Part shown: positions 10,136 through 19,752 of the stretch, piece by piece
Position numbering within the stretch: the stretch's first letter is position 1
Layout of the letters: each line of letters opens with the position of its first letter
NCBI RefSeq assembly: GCF_000599985.1
Contig: NZ_CP007445.1
Location: 1,922,001 to 1,986,000 of the forward strand
DNA: 64,000 nt
Reading direction: 5' to 3'
DNA from: Gilliamella apicola
GTDB lineage: Bacteria > Pseudomonadota > Gammaproteobacteria > Enterobacterales > Orbaceae
Position numbers and translations under genes: made by a program
The notes under the pieces: generated by a model
Database searches by the model: none
Told to the model about the DNA's origin: nothing
What the model saw: the letters and a program-made list of their open reading frames with translations, nothing else

Positions 10136-11347
10136 ATGAAACGCGTTGTTATAACGGGGTTAGGAATTCTTTCAAGTATTGGAAATAATACCAAAGAAGT
10201 TTTAGAATCTTTAAGAATCGGCCGTAGTGGTATTACCTTTTCACAAGAAATGAAAGATAGCGGAATGCGTAGCCATGTTTGCGGAAATGTTAAATTAGAT
10301 ACGACAGGTCTTATTGATCGTAAAATAGTTCGCTTTATGAATGATGCTTCTATTTATGGTTATCTTGCTTTACAACAAGCTATTGAAGACGCTAAATTAA
10401 CTCCAGAACAAGTCTCTAATCCACGTACTGGTTTAATTGCAGGTTACGGTGGTTCAACTAAAACTCAATATAACGTCGTTGCAGGTATGAAAGAAAAAGG
10501 ATTACGTGGTGTTGGTCCTTATGCTGTAACAAAATCAATGTCATCGGCAATTTCAGCTTGTTTAGCTACACCATTTAAAATTAAAGGTGTGAGCTATTCT
10601 ATGACCTCAGCTTGTGCAACGTCTGTGCATTGTATTGGTCACGCAGCTGAACTTATTCAACTAGGTAAACAGGATATTGTTTTTGCTGGTGGTGGTGAAG
10701 AGCTTTGTTGGGAGATGTCTTGCGAATTTGACGCAATGGGTGCGCTGTCAACTAAATATAACGACTGTCCAGAAAAAGCATCACGAGCTTATGATGCTAA
10801 CCGTGATGGGTTTGTTATTGCTGGCGGAGCGGGTATGGTTGTTGTTGAAGAGTTAGAGCATGCATTAGCCCGTGGCGCTCATATTTACGGTGAGTTAGTC
10901 GGTTATGGTGCTACATCAGATGGTTATGATATGGTTGCTCCATCAGGCGAAGGAGCAATGCGTTGTATGCAACTTGCTATTCAAGATTTAGATGTGCCCG
11001 TTGATTATATCAATACTCATGGGACATCGACACCAGTTGGTGATGTAAAAGAGTTATGGGCAATCAAACAAGTGTTTGGTGACAATATTCCAGCAATCTC
11101 ATCCACTAAGTCAATGACAGGTCACTCATTAAGTGCAACAGGCGCGCAAGAACTTATCTATTCATTATTAATGCTTGAGCATGGCTTTATTACACCAAGT
11201 ATTAATATAGATGAATTAGACGAAGCAGCAGTTGGCATGAATATTATTACTGAACCTACCGAACGTGAATTGACAACAGTTATGTCAAATAGCTTTGGCT
11301 TTGGTGGCACCAATGCTTCAATTGTAATGAAAAAATATAAAGCTTAA
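10136..11347 (+). CDS. fabB: Beta-ketoacyl-ACP synthase I
   Basis: FabB condenses malonyl-ACP with acyl-ACP and is needed for unsaturated fatty acid elongation. The start at 10136 has a TAGGAGC ribosome site and yields 403 residues beginning [14 protein letters not shown], as in E. coli; an upstream in-frame start at 10100 is not supported. The catalytic triad is visible: Cys in [11 protein letters not shown] (about 163), His in [11 protein letters not shown] (about 298) and His in [14 protein letters not shown] (about 333). A single gene with its own FabR-like operator and a strong terminator. Confidence 0.96.
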   Translation: MKRVVITGLGILSSIGNNTKEVLESLRIGRSGITFSQEMKDSGMRSHVCGNVKLDTTGLIDRKIVRFMNDASIYGYLALQQAIEDAKLTPEQVSNPRTGLIAGYGGSTKTQYNVVAGMKEKGLRGVGPYAVTKSMSSAISACLATPFKIKGVSYSMTSACATSVHCIGHAAELIQLGKQDIVFAGGGEELCWEMSCEFDAMGALSTKYNDCPEKASRAYDANRDGFVIAGGAGMVVVEELEHALARGAHIYGELVGYGATSDGYDMVAPSGEGAMRCMQLAIQDLDVPVDYINTHGTSTPVGDVKELWAIKQVFGDNIPAISSTKSMTGHSLSATGAQELIYSLLMLEHGFITPSINIDELDEAAVGMNIITEPTERELTTVMSNSFGFGGTNASIVMKKYKA

Positions 11348-11371
11348 TTGCTGAAATTTTTATCAATCAAT

Positions 11372-11399
11372 AAAAACCGTTCTTAATAGAACGGTTTTT
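11372..11399 (+). terminator. Rho-independent terminator of fabB
   Basis: Hairpin AAAAACCGTTC-TTAATA-GAACGGTTTTT, 25 bases after the fabB stop. The flanking A and T runs allow it to work in both directions. Confidence 0.9.
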
Positions 11400-11980
11400 G
11401 CACAAAACGGTGACAAAATAATCATACAAATTAATGAATAAATTAATCTTGTAAGCATAGAAAAAATGGACTAGCAAATTGCCAATTAATCCATCACTTT
11501 TCGCGAATAAAATCTATTGGATAAATAACTACCTGTATTTAAAATAGCACATAACCAATAAAGAAAGCGCAAATAATCGTCCTTTTACCGTTTTTCCTAT
11601 GCCCTAATCATGACCAATAAATAGTAGTGATACATTCATCACCATTCTATGAAAAAAAGAGAACAACTATTCTGACAACAAAAATAAAAAATTGTGTAGC
11701 GACCTTTCCATCGTTTTTAATCATCACTTAATGTAGCTGTTTTTTTCGAGATACTCGTATAATTTTCTTAGGTGTAATTAAAATATTATCCTCAACAAAC
11801 TGATGCTAATCGTTCTAGGCTTTTCGATGTTCTAAAACAATATGCTTTGCCATGTAATTTTACGACCAATAACGATTTATGTTGTACTATGTGTTGAGCC
11901 ATGGTTACATCCACTGCTTTGATTGCAATGGACGTAGAGTTAACTGATTTAAATGAATATTTATTATTAATAATACAATT
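11400..11980. other. Intergenic region, possibly with a decayed gene
   Basis: No intact gene. A minus-strand frame near 11800-11905 (MAQHIVQHKSLLVVKLHGK) ends after 36 codons and could be a remnant, but I cannot assign it. No hairpin with a T-run is seen after the aminotransferase. Confidence 0.4.
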
Positions 11981-13213
11981 TTACTTTTGATAAATATCCC
12001 AAGCAGCTTGTAATCCTGCGCCTTGAATGGTTTTAAAGCCAACACGATTTAATACCGCTTCAAAGGCGGTTAATGTTTGTAAAACACACTGTTTTCTAGC
12101 GTTATAACCCATTGTGCCAATACGCCAAACATTACCTTTAAGAGGGCCAAAAGATGCACCAATTTCAATGCCAAAATCATTAAGCATTAAGTTACGTACT
12201 TCTTGATCGTTAATATGTTCTGGACGTATCACCCCAACCACATTATTCATTTTATGGTTAATATCACCAAATAGTTTAAGTCCCATCGCTTGTAAACCTG
12301 CCACCATAGCCGCACCATTAATGCGGTGACGTTCTATAACATTATCCAAACCTTCTTGTAATACAATGCGAGCACACTCTCTAGCTGCATAAAGCATAGA
12401 GGTAGCTTCGGTGTGATGGTTAATGCGTTCTGCTCCCCAGTAACGAATGATCATATCAATATCGAAATAGTTGGAATAAATAATTTCATCACTGCCACTA
12501 CTATCGCCTTCAGCTCGAATACCAAGTTCAACACATTTGCGTGCTTGGATGATTTCAACCATTTTTGGACTTAACGTTAAAGGAGCCACACCCGGAGGTC
12601 CACTCAAACATTTTTGCAAACTAACAGAGACCCCATCAAGTTGCCATTTATCGACTTCTAAAACGTTACCGACAATTGAAGCGGTTGCATCTACATAAGA
12701 CAGCACACCATGCCTACGACAAATTTCACCAATTTTATCTAATGGTTGAAGTAAAGTAGTTGAAGTGTCACCTTGTACACAAAGTAGCAAACGTGGCTTA
12801 ATTTTTTTAATGGCATCTTCAATTACATTAGGATCGAATATTTCACCCCATGGTACTTCGATAGTATGCACATCGGCTCGGCAGCGGTGAGCGATTTCAC
12901 AAAGTAATAAACCAAATCGACCAAATATTGGCACTAACACTTTATCACCAGGGCGAATAGTTGACACAAGAACGGCTTCTATTCCTGCTCTAGCTGTGCC
13001 GTCAATAATAAAAGTTTGTTCATTTTTGGTTTTGAAAATGTCACGGTAAAGAGCCATCGTTTGATTCATATAATCAGTCATAACAGGATCGAATTGGCCA
13101 ATTAAAGGGGCAGCCATTGCTCGAGTTACACGTGGATCAGCATTAATTGGGCCCGGTCCCATCAGTAATCGTGCTGGCGGATTAATTTGATCATATTTAT
13201 CTAAATCTAACAT
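11981..13213 (-). CDS. PLP aminotransferase, ureidoglycine/alanine-glyoxylate type (PucG-like)
   Basis: The 410-residue class V aminotransferase resembles PucG, which moves the amino group of ureidoglycine to glyoxylate, giving oxalurate and glycine, and alanine-glyoxylate aminotransferases. Visible: MGPGPINADPRVTRAM at the N-terminus, the cofactor Asp in SYVDATASIVGN (about 177) and the PLP lysine in SVSLQKCLSGPPG (about 202). AAGGAAAA precedes the start. It is last in the minus arm of the ureide cluster, which makes ureidoglycine-glyoxylate transamination the best guess; serine- or alanine-glyoxylate activity is possible. Confidence 0.82.
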   Translation of the reverse strand: MLDLDKYDQINPPARLLMGPGPINADPRVTRAMAAPLIGQFDPVMTDYMNQTMALYRDIFKTKNEQTFIIDGTARAGIEAVLVSTIRPGDKVLVPIFGRFGLLLCEIAHRCRADVHTIEVPWGEIFDPNVIEDAIKKIKPRLLLCVQGDTSTTLLQPLDKIGEICRRHGVLSYVDATASIVGNVLEVDKWQLDGVSVSLQKCLSGPPGVAPLTLSPKMVEIIQARKCVELGIRAEGDSSGSDEIIYSNYFDIDMIIRYWGAERINHHTEATSMLYAARECARIVLQEGLDNVIERHRINGAAMVAGLQAMGLKLFGDINHKMNNVVGVIRPEHINDQEVRNLMLNDFGIEIGASFGPLKGNVWRIGTMGYNARKQCVLQTLTAFEAVLNRVGFKTIQGAGLQAAWDIYQK

Positions 13214-13277
13214 TTGATTTTCCTTTAGTTAGTTCTTGTTTATTTGTTAACAATCACGTTTAATCGTGATGAATTAT

Positions 13278-14201
13278 TTATCTTTTTATATCGATATTTT
13301 TCAAAAAACTACTGGCTAATGAATGGTGAAACTTAAATAAATTAATAATTTCGCACATAACTTTTCCCATATGTGATTTTTTCCATGCTAAGGATAATGG
13401 TGAAGGTTTACGTTCATTAATTACTTGGCATTCAATTAATTCACCCGAATCTAAATACTTTTGACAAACCGAACGAGGTAAAAAGCCAATTCCTAAACCT
13501 TTTAAATGACACGATAATTTGGTAGTTATATTAGGCACAATAATTTCAGATTGGCTTGGCAGTAGCCATGCTACGCGTTTATTCATATAAATTGATGTAT
13601 CTTCAATATTTATTGCGGGATATTTGCGTAACGTTTCGTTCGATAACGGTCCTTCTAGATGAGTGATAGGATGATTTTTTGCAGCGACAAAAACCCAATT
13701 AATTTCACCTAATGGAAAAATATTAATCATATTATCTAATGACTCCGTTCCCGTTGCGCCAATAGCAAGATGACATTCACCATGCAATAATGAATCCCAA
13801 ACGCCCATATATACCTGTCGATTGAATGTAAAATTAGTAAATGGAAATTTTTCTTGCAAATAACTCAATAGATCTGTAACTGCCTCAACATCATAAAGCA
13901 AGTTATTAATGGTCAGATTAATTTTGCGTTCAACACCATCGCGTATTTGATGCAGTTCTTCAGGCATGGTTGTCAACCAAAGTAACCACTGACTACAATG
14001 CTCGTAAAGATGTTGGCCTGCAAGCGTTAACGATACAGTACGCGTTGTACGTTCAAACAATTGAGTATTAAGATCGGTTTCCAATGATTTAATGCGATAA
14101 CTAATGGCAGCCGGTGTTTTAAATAACAATTTGGCTGCTTTGGAAAAGCTTTTACACTCAGCTACTTTAGTAAAGGTTCGCATAGTTTCTGTATCTAACA
14201 T
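13278..14201 (-). CDS. allS: LysR-type regulator of ureide catabolism
   Basis: The 307-residue LysR regulator has an N-terminal winged HTH (MRTFTKVAECKSFSKAAKLL...) and a LysR substrate domain. It resembles E. coli AllS along its length, including GVERKINLTINNLLYD, YMGVWDSLL, NIEDTS and GIGFLPRSVCQ. AllS activates allantoin genes in response to allantoin. Here it is embedded in the operon, 3 bases after allH and 64 bases before the aminotransferase, instead of standing alone as in E. coli. The divergent intergenic region at 18.1-18.5 kb is its likely target. Confidence 0.9.
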   Translation of the reverse strand: MLDTETMRTFTKVAECKSFSKAAKLLFKTPAAISYRIKSLETDLNTQLFERTTRTVSLTLAGQHLYEHCSQWLLWLTTMPEELHQIRDGVERKINLTINNLLYDVEAVTDLLSYLQEKFPFTNFTFNRQVYMGVWDSLLHGECHLAIGATGTESLDNMINIFPLGEINWVFVAAKNHPITHLEGPLSNETLRKYPAINIEDTSIYMNKRVAWLLPSQSEIIVPNITTKLSCHLKGLGIGFLPRSVCQKYLDSGELIECQVINERKPSPLSLAWKKSHMGKVMCEIINLFKFHHSLASSFLKNIDIKR

Positions 14202-14204
14202 TAT

Positions 14205-15161
14205 TCAGTCCCTTATTAAAAAACGATCAATACCCAACCAAATACCTAATAAAAGATCGGCTCCCGATGTGTGTCCATAATTTAAAAGATTATGAAAAGC
14301 CCGATGACCATAGTTATGTTGATTAAGCCGTTCAATGACATTCAAAACAGATAATGAAAATTGACCTTGTAAGGCATATTTTAAAAAAGTAGCGCTAATT
14401 GTTGTTGTCAACGCATCTAACGGTAAAGCCAGCATTGCTGTTTTTAATTGTTCTATTTTCGGCTTAAAACGATGATCACTGACCAATACCGCAAAAATCC
14501 CGACCATAATATCATCAAAACTTGGCGTTAAACCCGGCCCTAAACCAATAAATCGAGTAATATCCGCATATTGCCCCAACATTAAACGATTTAACTGATC
14601 ACACAAAATCACCAATTCTGGCGCTGGGTTATCGATAATATTTTCTTGAAGTAAGCCAAATAAACCAGTTGGATAATTTATCTGTACTAATAATTGTCTG
14701 ATCGCGGTTTTATTTAACTGAGTGCCTGCCCTGCACTTTAGCGTCATATTGCAAATATGCGTGTTATAATTTAACAGAACATCATTCAGTAATAAATCAC
14801 CATTGATCTGTTGTGTTATGGTTAAATGACCATTAGCAAGTCTAGATTTTATTGCATCAAAATCATTAGTTTTAAGAACCCAGCCCATAGGTGATAAGCC
14901 ACTGCCATAACGATGTAAAGTGAGCAATTGTTGCTGATGGTTAATTAAATTAACGGTATGTTCATGCACACTAAATAACGATAATTCACTTTTTACATTT
15001 GGTGCATGAGCACTAATGATTAATGGTTTAATTTGCTGTAAGCTATTTTGGAATGATGACAGGTAACACTGCCGATTTGCATCGGCAACGAATGATGTTG
15101 CTGTAAGTGAGGTACTTATCGCTTTTGTTAGTAATTTATTTTCTGCATAGTTACATTTCAT
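14205..15161 (-). CDS. allH: Oxamate carbamoyltransferase subunit AllH (YlbF, DUF2877)
   Basis: The 318-residue DUF2877 protein corresponds to E. coli YlbF, now AllH, one of three proteins required for oxamic transcarbamylase, which splits oxalurate phosphorolytically to oxamate and carbamoyl phosphate. The diagnostic block is FIGLGPGLTPSFDDIMVGIF (about 203-222), with LLLGIWLGI near the end. It lies 3 bases after allG and 3 bases before allS, so translation is tightly coupled. Confidence 0.88.
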   Translation of the reverse strand: MKCNYAENKLLTKAISTSLTATSFVADANRQCYLSSFQNSLQQIKPLIISAHAPNVKSELSLFSVHEHTVNLINHQQQLLTLHRYGSGLSPMGWVLKTNDFDAIKSRLANGHLTITQQINGDLLLNDVLLNYNTHICNMTLKCRAGTQLNKTAIRQLLVQINYPTGLFGLLQENIIDNPAPELVILCDQLNRLMLGQYADITRFIGLGPGLTPSFDDIMVGIFAVLVSDHRFKPKIEQLKTAMLALPLDALTTTISATFLKYALQGQFSLSVLNVIERLNQHNYGHRAFHNLLNYGHTSGADLLLGIWLGIDRFLIRD

Positions 15162-15164
15162 AAA

Positions 15165-16421
15165 TTAAACTTTAAGTTTTTTGGCTAATGCCTCAAGTGC
15201 TTTTTCAAAACAGGCTAATGGAGCACGTACCGTTCCTGCACCAATTTGCCCCACACCTGCCTGTTTGTGGGCAATACCAGTGTTAATCAAAGGCGTGATG
15301 CCAGTTTCAACAACACGTCGAATATCAAGGCCCAAACAGCATCCTTGGAAGTTCCAAGATGGAATTTGTAACAGCATATTATGGTCAAGATAGATTTCAC
15401 TCATCTCTTCAGATACTTCATATGCAACATCCGCGCCACCTGCACCAACAAATCGAGTGACTCCTGGTGCAGCTACCATGGCAGCACCACCAATCCCAAA
15501 GGTTTCAGTAATAGCGCTATCACCAATATCTGGATTGGCTTCGTTTTGTGAATAGCCCGTGAAAAATAGCCCTTGCGGAGTATTAACTGGCGCGGTAAAC
15601 CATTCATCACCTAAGCCACTCACTTTAATACCAAAATCTTTACCATTACGTGTCATTACAGTAACAATAGTACCTTCTTGAATTTGTGCTGCACTGTCCA
15701 TAACTGATTTACAATACGCCATCGCTAGATTCAAAAAGAACTGATCAGTCACACTTAAAAAGTCAAAAATTTTCGCCATTTCTGCTTTATTGCGATCAAG
15801 TAGAGCTAATTTAGGTGACAATGTTCTGAGCAATAAAGCCGAAGCTGCAATATTACGTTGGTGAAACTCATCTCCCATAGTAATGGCTTGCGCCATTAAT
15901 GCAGTAAGATCAATGCCATTTTCAAATAGCTTAAGGGCATCATTTAATGCTGGTCCTAAGGACTCTTTCATCCAATGGTGACGATTAAGAACTTCCTCAC
16001 CATAGGCACCAAAGCGCATTACTTTACCAATGCCCTCGTTTAAATTGCAGTATGCTCGATTACCATGAGTGATGTTTTCAACGACTAACATTGGCATATT
16101 TGCCGAAGTTATCCCCCCCATTGGTCCGACTGCATTAACGCTGTGACATGGAATAAACTCAACCTTACCATTTGCTAATAAATCTAAAGCGTGTTTTTCA
16201 TCGTTCGCCCAATTTTCAAACAAACATGCACCAATGCAAGCCCCCTGCATTGGACCTGTCATATCTTGCCAAGTAATTGGAGGGCCCGCGTGTAATAATT
16301 TATAACCTTGTGCTAAAGCCGGTACAGCATCTTTTCCAGCAACTACCCCAATCCAATGTGGTCTAGCGGATCTAATTCGCTCAATAATGGCTTGGTTTGC
16401 TTCATTAATTGCCCTATTCAT
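15165..16421 (-). CDS. allG: Oxamate carbamoyltransferase subunit AllG (YlbE, DUF1116)
   Basis: The 418-residue DUF1116 protein matches E. coli YlbE/AllG. Blocks seen are RARPHWIGVVAGKDAVPAL-like near the N-terminus (SARPHWIGVV), PCHSVNAVGPMGG (about 95) and TETFGIGGAAMVAAPGVTRF (about 305). It acts with AllF and AllH on oxalurate. It sits 13 bases after allF and 3 bases before allH. Confidence 0.9.
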   Translation of the reverse strand: MNRAINEANQAIIERIRSARPHWIGVVAGKDAVPALAQGYKLLHAGPPITWQDMTGPMQGACIGACLFENWANDEKHALDLLANGKVEFIPCHSVNAVGPMGGITSANMPMLVVENITHGNRAYCNLNEGIGKVMRFGAYGEEVLNRHHWMKESLGPALNDALKLFENGIDLTALMAQAITMGDEFHQRNIAASALLLRTLSPKLALLDRNKAEMAKIFDFLSVTDQFFLNLAMAYCKSVMDSAAQIQEGTIVTVMTRNGKDFGIKVSGLGDEWFTAPVNTPQGLFFTGYSQNEANPDIGDSAITETFGIGGAAMVAAPGVTRFVGAGGADVAYEVSEEMSEIYLDHNMLLQIPSWNFQGCCLGLDIRRVVETGITPLINTGIAHKQAGVGQIGAGTVRAPLACFEKALEALAKKLKV

Positions 16422-16434
16422 ATGTCAAAACCTC

Positions 16435-18102
16435 TTAATTTAATTTTTTTAAAATAGCCGCTAATTTTTGATTTCCACCAGCTATTGGAGCCCATTGATA
16501 ATGCACAACAGGTACATTGGATGATTGAAGATCTTCTGAGAAACTACGCAGTCCAGCATTAATTACACTTATATGATTAAGTAATGGATATGTTTTAAGT
16601 AAACCCGTTAATTTTGTTGGCGTAATTAATTTTTTAGCTAATAATATTGCTTCTGGCAAGTTATCCATTACCACAATGTTATTCTCAGTTAAAACATCAA
16701 TTTGCTGGCTACGACATTGTGGATCTTGCTGTGACCCCGTAACTGTTACGATAGCGATTAATGGATTATCACTTGAGCGCTGTGCGCAGGCTGCTTTATA
16801 ACCGGCAATAATTGATTCGGCAGGATTAGGATTTGCACCATAACCAATAACCAAATCGAGTAATACTACGCCAACTGATTTTTGTACTCCTAACTTACTA
16901 ATTTCTTGTTTACGAATTGAAGGGTCGATCATTGGATGTGGACGCCCAACAGTATAAAAATCATCACCAAGATCAATAATTTTGTGACCATTTTCCTCAA
17001 GCATTATGCCTTTATCATGATTTTTATTGACTGATAAATGCAATTCCTGAGCAAGTAACATCGCGGCTTCTGAAGCCAAAGTCCCACCGGTATAAAGTCC
17101 TGAAATCGTTTGCTTGGTTACTTTTGGTAATGAGTGGATGGCTATTTCTACTTTGGCTAGCAAACAAGCTAAGCGTGCCGCTTCATCCAATGTTTTGGCA
17201 AAATAGATATTCTCATCTTGTATTTTGTTGATAGTTGAGCCTAAAAACAGTGCCACAATTGGCTTGTTAATCAGTTTCATGGCTGAAATAATTTTTTCGC
17301 GCACACTTTCAGCAGGAGGTTTTGAAATAAAAGTAATAACTTGACTTTGCTCATCTGCGGCGAGCATCTTTAAGGCTGTCAGGGCACTTATTCCCCCTAC
17401 CTCTTGTGATAAATCGCGCCCACCCAAACCAATAGCTTGCGTAATCCCTTGGTTTAATAAAGCAATTTGTGAGATGACTTCTTGAATACCAGTGCCTGAG
17501 GCACCAATTACACCAATATTACCCTTGGGAATTACATTGGCAAAAGCTAATGGAGCACCAGCAATAATGGCCGTACCACAATCAGGTCCCATTACAATCA
17601 AATCTTTACTTGAAGCTTTGTTTTTTAGACGGATTTCATCACTCACAGACACATTATCTGAAAATATCATGACATTTTTATTATCATCTATGGCTTGTTC
17701 GGCAAGTTCTGCTGCGTATTCACCAGCAATCGATATCAGAACTAAATTAGCATCAGGTAATTTTTGGGTCGCACTAGCATAACGCCTTGCTTTAAGTAAT
17801 TTATTGCCACCTTGTTGTTGCTGGGCAATATTTTTTAAAGCATCTTCAAGCTGTGTACTGATTAAATCCACAACATTAATTGAATCGTTATGCGCTTTGA
17901 TAGCAACACAAATATCATTTGGTGTAGCATCGTTAAACCTATCACTCCAAAAACCCGTTGCCGTAAGCAAGGATTTATTGGCAGGAGTTCCCATCATGAC
18001 AGAAACTTCATCAACTTCGTCGAGATCACTCAGTTTTTTTGAAATTAACATTAAACTGACTGAATCTTGAAAGCTGCCTTTTTTTATGAAAGATTGAATC
18101 AT
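16435..18102 (-). CDS. allF: Oxamate carbamoyltransferase subunit AllF (FdrA)
   Basis: The 555-residue protein is the FdrA homologue, with a succinyl-CoA-ligase-like fold. It aligns with E. coli FdrA from the first residues (MIQSFIKKGSFQDSVSLMLI) and through VMMGTPANKSLL, MGPDCGTAIIAGAPLAFAN and GVIGASGTGIQEV to VVHYQWAPIAGGNQKL. In E. coli it is required with YlbE and YlbF for oxalurate breakdown. It is first in the minus arm, transcribed away from allC. Confidence 0.93.
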   Translation of the reverse strand: MIQSFIKKGSFQDSVSLMLISKKLSDLDEVDEVSVMMGTPANKSLLTATGFWSDRFNDATPNDICVAIKAHNDSINVVDLISTQLEDALKNIAQQQQGGNKLLKARRYASATQKLPDANLVLISIAGEYAAELAEQAIDDNKNVMIFSDNVSVSDEIRLKNKASSKDLIVMGPDCGTAIIAGAPLAFANVIPKGNIGVIGASGTGIQEVISQIALLNQGITQAIGLGGRDLSQEVGGISALTALKMLAADEQSQVITFISKPPAESVREKIISAMKLINKPIVALFLGSTINKIQDENIYFAKTLDEAARLACLLAKVEIAIHSLPKVTKQTISGLYTGGTLASEAAMLLAQELHLSVNKNHDKGIMLEENGHKIIDLGDDFYTVGRPHPMIDPSIRKQEISKLGVQKSVGVVLLDLVIGYGANPNPAESIIAGYKAACAQRSSDNPLIAIVTVTGSQQDPQCRSQQIDVLTENNIVVMDNLPEAILLAKKLITPTKLTGLLKTYPLLNHISVINAGLRSFSEDLQSSNVPVVHYQWAPIAGGNQKLAAILKKLN

Positions 18103-18513
18103 GAGAATTGCCTCTCAATTATTTAGTAATTATTTATTTTTAAATATTCAATAAATCTAAAATGATAGATATCTATTACAAATGGTATTTGCTATACGCC
18201 GATAAATCTTTATACCTTTATCTATCAAATCTAAAATCGTACGCTGTTTATATCTTACGAAAAAAACTGCAAATAAATAGGTTAGATGTCACAAAACATT
18301 AATTTATTACCACAAAAAAATTTTATATAAATCATGCACATAACAGATTATTAAAAATTTTTTTATAATAATAACTGATTAATTTAATTAAATTTTATAA
18401 ACCTAAAAAAGAGTGTTTGATCACATTAATATTTGTTATTAATAGTATGTTACTTAGCAAACATAACCAAAATAATTCTTAATAATAGAATGATTAAAAA
18501 CAGGTAGATGCTT
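18103..18513. promoter_or_regulatory. Divergent promoter region of the ureide cluster
   Basis: This 410-base AT-rich stretch must hold the promoters of both allF (minus) and allC (plus). No single strong -35/-10 pair stands out. TTTGATCACATT at about 18417 resembles one half of a CRP site only. An AllS site is expected on functional grounds, but I could not define it. Confidence 0.5.
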
Positions 18514-19740
18514 ATGAAAATCTTATATGATGATGTGGCAAACGCAGTGGAATGGATATCGAGTTTTGGGGGACTAGAACAAGGTGGAACAACGCGTTTA
18601 CTTTATACGCCTCAATGGCTAGCAGCACAAAATGCATTGAAAGAACGCATGACCAATATCGGTATGCAATGTTATTTTGATGATGTTGGCAATTTATATG
18701 GTCGCTTTGAAGGTAGTAAATATAAAGATCAGATCATTATGTCAGGTTCGCATGTTGATACAGTTGTCAATGGTGGAAAGTTAGATGGGCAACTCGGTAT
18801 TATTGCCGCCTTACTTGCCATGCAATACCTAAAAGAAAACTATGGCCAACCTCTTCGTACTTTAGAGATTATTTCAATGGCAGAAGAGGAAGGCAGCCGT
18901 TTTCCATATGTATTTTGGGGCAGTAAAAATGTTTTTGCGATTGCAAACAAAAAAGATGTTGAAAATATCACTGATGTGGAAGGCGTCAGATTTGTTGATG
19001 CCATGCAAGCCTGCGGATTTCAATTCAGTACTCAACCTGCACGCAGCGATATCAAAGCTTTTCTAGAAATTCATATAGAGCAAGGCGGCGTACTTGAAAA
19101 AGAACAAAAAAGCATTGGAGTTGTGACCAGTATTGTCGGTCAGCGCCGTTATAACATCAGACTGATTGGAGAAGCCAACCATGCAGGCACGACTCCAATG
19201 GGATACCGTAAAGATGCGGTGTATGCCTTTAGTCGTATATGTCATGAATCCATTAATAAAGCACTAAAAATAGGTGATCCACTCGTGCTTACTTTTGGTC
19301 ATGTTGAACCAAAACCCAACGTGGTTAACGTTGTACCAGGTGAAGTGCTATTTACCATGGATTGTCGCCATACCAATAAATCCGAATTAATTGGATTTAC
19401 TGAAGAAATCGAAGCCGATATTGTGCGTATTGCCAAAGAGCTAGGGCTTGAAATTGAAATCAATCGCTGGATGGATGAAGATCCCATTCCAATGAATGAC
19501 AAACTAATTCATATGTTAGAAGACATTTGCAAAGAAGAAAAGCTCAGCTACCGTGTAATGCACAGCGGTGCAGGTCATGATTCGCAAATTTTTGCGCCAC
19601 GAGTACCTACCGCTATGCTGTTTGTACCAAGTATCAAAGGTATTAGCCACAATACCGCAGAAGATACCAAAACAGAGGATTTAGTCGAAGGTATAAGAGC
19701 GTTAACCTATGCCCTTTATAAATTAGCTTACCAAGAGTAA
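18514..19740 (+). CDS. allC: Allantoate amidohydrolase
   Basis: AllC, an M20-family Mn-dependent enzyme, hydrolyses allantoate to ureidoglycine, CO2 and ammonia. The protein (408 aa from this start) matches E. coli AllC: SGSHVDTVVNGGKLDGQLG with metal His and Asp, MAEEEGSRFPYVFWGSKN with Glu ligands, FLEIHIEQGGVLE, and the dimer-domain NHAGTTPMGYR. MHSGAGHDSQIFAPRVP supplies the last His. The start at 18514 is favoured because the AGGT ribosome site is only 3 bases from the alternative ATG at 18508. First gene of the plus arm. Confidence 0.95.
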   Translation: MKILYDDVANAVEWISSFGGLEQGGTTRLLYTPQWLAAQNALKERMTNIGMQCYFDDVGNLYGRFEGSKYKDQIIMSGSHVDTVVNGGKLDGQLGIIAALLAMQYLKENYGQPLRTLEIISMAEEEGSRFPYVFWGSKNVFAIANKKDVENITDVEGVRFVDAMQACGFQFSTQPARSDIKAFLEIHIEQGGVLEKEQKSIGVVTSIVGQRRYNIRLIGEANHAGTTPMGYRKDAVYAFSRICHESINKALKIGDPLVLTFGHVEPKPNVVNVVPGEVLFTMDCRHTNKSELIGFTEEIEADIVRIAKELGLEIEINRWMDEDPIPMNDKLIHMLEDICKEEKLSYRVMHSGAGHDSQIFAPRVPTAMLFVPSIKGISHNTAEDTKTEDLVEGIRALTYALYKLAYQE

Positions 19741-19752
19741 TAAGGAGCTGAC

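Noticed and set aside
17492..18070. Plus-strand ORFs inside allF
   Set aside because: Antisense shadows of a well-conserved gene; codon pattern follows the allF frame.
18410..18435. CRP site upstream of allC
   Set aside because: Only one half-site (TCACA) matches; the other half is too far from consensus.
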